From an uncultured Oscillospiraceae bacterium (GTDB lineage: Bacteria; Bacillota; Clostridia; Oscillospirales; Ruminococcaceae), in the NCBI GenBank assembly GCA_910577365.1, contig CAJTMU010000104.1, positions 1-7,677 of the forward strand: DNA of 7,677 bases, given 5' to 3'. A program made the position numbers and the translations under genes. Shown here one piece after another: positions 6,054-7,677 of the stretch; within the stretch, counting starts at the first letter, position 1, and every line of letters starts with the position of its first letter. Below the pieces are notes generated by a model. The model was given only the letters and a program-made list of their open reading frames with translations, searched no databases and had not been told where the DNA came from.

Positions 6054-6067
6054 ATGTCGGATATTGC

Positions 6068-6083
6068 AGCCGCGGGAGCGGCT
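6068..6083. repeat. Small GC-rich hairpin between degV and cdaA
   Basis: AGCCGC and GCGGCT are perfect 6-base arms around GGGA (TCCC on the minus strand), lying in the 59-base gap between the degV stop and the cdaA ribosome binding site. No U-run follows on the minus strand, so it should not terminate transcription. It might mark an mRNA processing or stability point that sets relative levels of the two proteins; that role is a guess. Confidence 0.5.
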
Positions 6084-6098
6084 TAAATTTGAGTGAAA

Positions 6099-6971
6099 TC
6101 AGTCGCGCTCAGGACCGCGGACAAGTACCCCTATAAATTCGGGACCCGCATTGCAGCTGACCGCTGCGCCGCATTTTTCCACCAATGCGGGACCGTAGCC
6201 AAGCTTTTTTGTCATCTTATCAATAAATTCTTTTTCGCAGTCTGGTCGTGTGGTGGTGATAACGCACCACGGAGTTTCTGGTATCATTCTTGCGGAGATA
6301 GCCTCCACCGCCGCATCTATGACCGCCTTTTCGCCGCGCGCCTTGCGTATTACCTCGGTTTTTTCGGCGTAAAGCGATATCAGAGGTTTAAGCCCCATAA
6401 GCTCTCCGAGAAATGAAGCCGCCGCAGTTATTCTGCCTGATTTTTTCATATGCCTAAGTTCAAAGCCTATTATATAAGCCTCTATATGCTTTGCCCAATC
6501 CTCCAGATACGCCACTACGCTTTCCACAGACTGACCGCTTTCAAGCTTCTTGCACGCCTCAAGTACGGGATAGCCATAACCCAGTGTGTAATTCTGGCTG
6601 TCGATAACATATATTTTAAGGTCGGGCAGCTCGTCCGCTATATTACGCTTCGCAAGCTCTGCGTTGGAGCAGGTCTGCGAACCGTGAGCGTTGATAAGGT
6701 CCACGATAAGCTCCCGCGCACCCTGCGCGTAAAGCTCACGGTATTTGTCCTCAAAGGTGGCAGCGGTTATCTGAGAGTGCTTGGGTATCTCGCTCTGCTC
6801 CTTAAGTATCTTATAGAACTCGTCCGGCTTTATATCCTTTCGGTCGGTATACGGTTCGCCGTTGATGGTGAACTCAAAGGGCACAAGGGTGAGCAGGTGC
6901 TTGTAGCGCTCCTCTGCCTGCGGTGAAATATCGCAGCCGCTGTCAGTGATAATCCTTACTTTCTCGTTCAT
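6099..6971 (-). CDS. DegV family protein (FakB-like fatty-acid binding)
   Basis: DegV proteins are cytoplasmic two-domain proteins that bind a fatty acid. FakB members present it to the kinase FakA to make acyl-phosphate for phospholipid synthesis. The 290 residues match the family. Recognisable motifs are ITDSGCDI (8-15, usually TDSTCDL), HSQIT (65-69, usually TSQPS), NAHGSQTCSNAELA (94-107, in place of the SSGLSGT loop), VIDSQNYTLGYGYPVLEA (122-139), LRHMKKSGRI (172-181), LMGLKPLISL (191-200) and the C-terminal GPEFIGVLV (276-284). Several ligand-loop residues differ from typical FakB, so fatty-acid binding is likely but not certain. The ATG follows AAAGGA by six bases. It lies 41 bases after trmL and 59 before cdaA in one apparent operon. 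No fakA is visible here. Confidence 0.88.
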   Translation of the reverse strand: MNEKVRIITDSGCDISPQAEERYKHLLTLVPFEFTINGEPYTDRKDIKPDEFYKILKEQSEIPKHSQITAATFEDKYRELYAQGARELIVDLINAHGSQTCSNAELAKRNIADELPDLKIYVIDSQNYTLGYGYPVLEACKKLESGQSVESVVAYLEDWAKHIEAYIIGFELRHMKKSGRITAAASFLGELMGLKPLISLYAEKTEVIRKARGEKAVIDAAVEAISARMIPETPWCVITTTRPDCEKEFIDKMTKKLGYGPALVEKCGAAVSCNAGPEFIGVLVRGPERD

Positions 6972-7012
6972 GTGTTATCCTTTCTCGGGTATTTTCCCTA
7001 AACATTTTTAAT

Positions 7013-7549
7013 TTATGATTTTGGGGTAGCAAATTCTCCGCTAAATATGTCGGCACTGCTCCAGTCATATTTTGTAAGATTTCCGGCGCTTTCAAGAGCG
7101 GGGAAGTCCCACTGCCGCAGAACCTCATAGGCGGCTATCGCCACGCTGTTTGAGAGGTTAAGGCTGCGCAGGGTGGGCAGCATTGGTATACGGACACATC
7201 GGGAACGGTTGCGGAACAGAAGCTCCTCAGGCAGACCCGCGTCCTCTCTTCCAAAGAATAAAAAGCATTTGTCGGGATATTTCACGTCGGTATAGCGGTT
7301 TTCCGCTTTGGTGGTAAAATAAAAGCATTCACCGCTGTTACGCTCGTAAAAGTCCTCAAAGCCGTTATAATAGCTTATATCCAGATATCTCCAATAGTCA
7401 AGTCCCGCGCGCTTAAGCTTTTTGTCATCAATCTCAAAGCCCATAGGGCGTATCATATGCAGCCTTGCTCCGGTTACGGCGCAGGTTCTTGAAATGTTCC
7501 CAGCGTTTTGCGGTATCTGAGGCTGCGCAAGCACAATATTAAGCTCCAA
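7013..7549 (-). CDS. trmL: tRNA (cytidine/uridine-34-2'-O)-methyltransferase, TrmL type
   Basis: This SPOUT-class enzyme uses S-adenosylmethionine to methylate the 2'-OH of the wobble nucleotide (position 34) in certain leucine tRNAs, helping codon reading. The knotted fold's motifs are all present: LAQPQIPQNAGNISRTCAVTG (7-27, with Asn15 and Asn18 in NxGN), FFGREDAGLP (98-107) and RSLNLSNSVAIAAYE (128-142). Length is 178, about 20 residues more than usual, because of a C-terminal tail rich in polar residues. The start is TTG; it matches the family N-terminus and follows AAAGGA by six bases. It is the first gene after a strong promoter and probably the head of the degV-cdaA-cdaR-oxidoreductase operon. 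TrmL is favoured over other SpoU-family members by its short, single-domain form. Confidence 0.9.
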   Translation of the reverse strand: MELNIVLAQPQIPQNAGNISRTCAVTGARLHMIRPMGFEIDDKKLKRAGLDYWRYLDISYYNGFEDFYERNSGECFYFTTKAENRYTDVKYPDKCFLFFGREDAGLPEELLFRNRSRCVRIPMLPTLRSLNLSNSVAIAAYEVLRQWDFPALESAGNLTKYDWSSADIFSGEFATPKS

Positions 7550-7555
7550 AGGTTG

Positions 7556-7561
7556 TCCTTT
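7556..7561 (-). promoter_or_regulatory. Ribosome binding site fixing the trmL TTG start
   Basis: AAAGGA on the minus strand sits six bases before TTG at 7549-7547. The family N-terminus (LNIVL, then QIPQNAGN) begins right after it, so no other start is credible. Confidence 0.85.
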
Positions 7562-7587
7562 CTATTATCAGGGATTTTTGACGCTTT

Positions 7588-7605
7588 AAACAATATTTAT
7601 TGTTT
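7588..7605. promoter_or_regulatory. Perfect dyad in the trmL leader, possible operator
   Basis: Plus-strand AAACAATA and TATTGTTT are perfect 8-base arms separated by TT. The site lies 12-29 bases downstream of the inferred transcription start and ahead of the trmL ribosome binding site, a position suited to a repressor operator. An A+T-rich RNA hairpin is the alternative. No known regulator is recognised from the sequence. Confidence 0.4.
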
Positions 7606-7623
7606 CCGCAAGCATACATTTTA

Positions 7624-7652
7624 ATTATATCATGTTTTTATATTTTTTTCAA
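7624..7652 (-). promoter_or_regulatory. Promoter of the trmL-degV-cdaA-cdaR operon
   Basis: On the minus strand TTGAAA (7652-7647), a 17-base spacer and a perfect TATAAT (7629-7624) preceded by TGA (extended -10) form a very strong sigma-A promoter. Transcription should start near 7617, giving a leader of about 68 nt. I see no other good promoter before cdaA or cdaR, so the whole cluster probably depends on this one. Confidence 0.85.
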
Positions 7653-7677
7653 GTAAAAAAGTGTGTTTTGCAAAAAA

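Noticed and set aside
6450..6926. 158-residue plus-strand frame
   Set aside because: It is antisense to a well-supported DegV gene; no recognisable motif or start signal.

Overview
The window looks like a piece of a Clostridia-type Firmicutes chromosome, most likely Ruminococcaceae/Oscillospiraceae-like. The evidence is the CdaA-CdaR pair, strong AAAGGAG-type ribosome binding sites, two TTG starts, consensus sigma-A promoters and a COG2509 flavoprotein of the kind common in that group. The taxon is inferred from gene content, not demonstrated. All six complete genes, and the start of a seventh, are on the minus strand.

Reading with transcription (right to left), a TTGAAA-N17-TATAAT promoter at 7624-7652 drives a compact cluster. 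Its genes are trmL-like tRNA 2'-O-methyltransferase (7013-7549), a DegV/FakB-type fatty-acid-binding protein (6099-6971), the membrane diadenylate cyclase cdaA (5179-6039), its YbbR-domain regulator cdaR (3894-5165), and a COG2509 NAD(P)/FAD-dependent oxidoreductase (2296-3894). The oxidoreductase start codon overlaps the cdaR stop codon by one base. Gaps are 41, 59, 13 and -1 bases, so this reads as one operon centred on c-di-AMP synthesis. glmM, the usual third partner of cdaA-cdaR in many Firmicutes, does not follow; the flavoprotein takes its place.

After a 327-base gap comes a separate unit: xylB (xylulokinase, 445-1968). It has its own TTGACA-N17-TAAAAT promoter, a cre-like palindrome at the inferred transcription start, and an unusually long leader of about 258 nt full of inverted repeats, including mutually exclusive pairings and a 16-bp terminator-like stem. 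A 432-base gap follows, holding a perfect 8-bp tandem repeat (CCACACAC x4), a G-rich tract and a promoter-like sequence on the plus strand. At the very left edge (1-12) the first four codons of another minus-strand gene are visible behind a strong ribosome binding site.

No defence system, CRISPR array, insertion sequence or tRNA/rRNA gene is visible. The most unusual items are a perfect 17-bp inverted repeat inside the start of the oxidoreductase reading frame, the structured xylB leader, and the replacement of glmM next to cdaA-cdaR.
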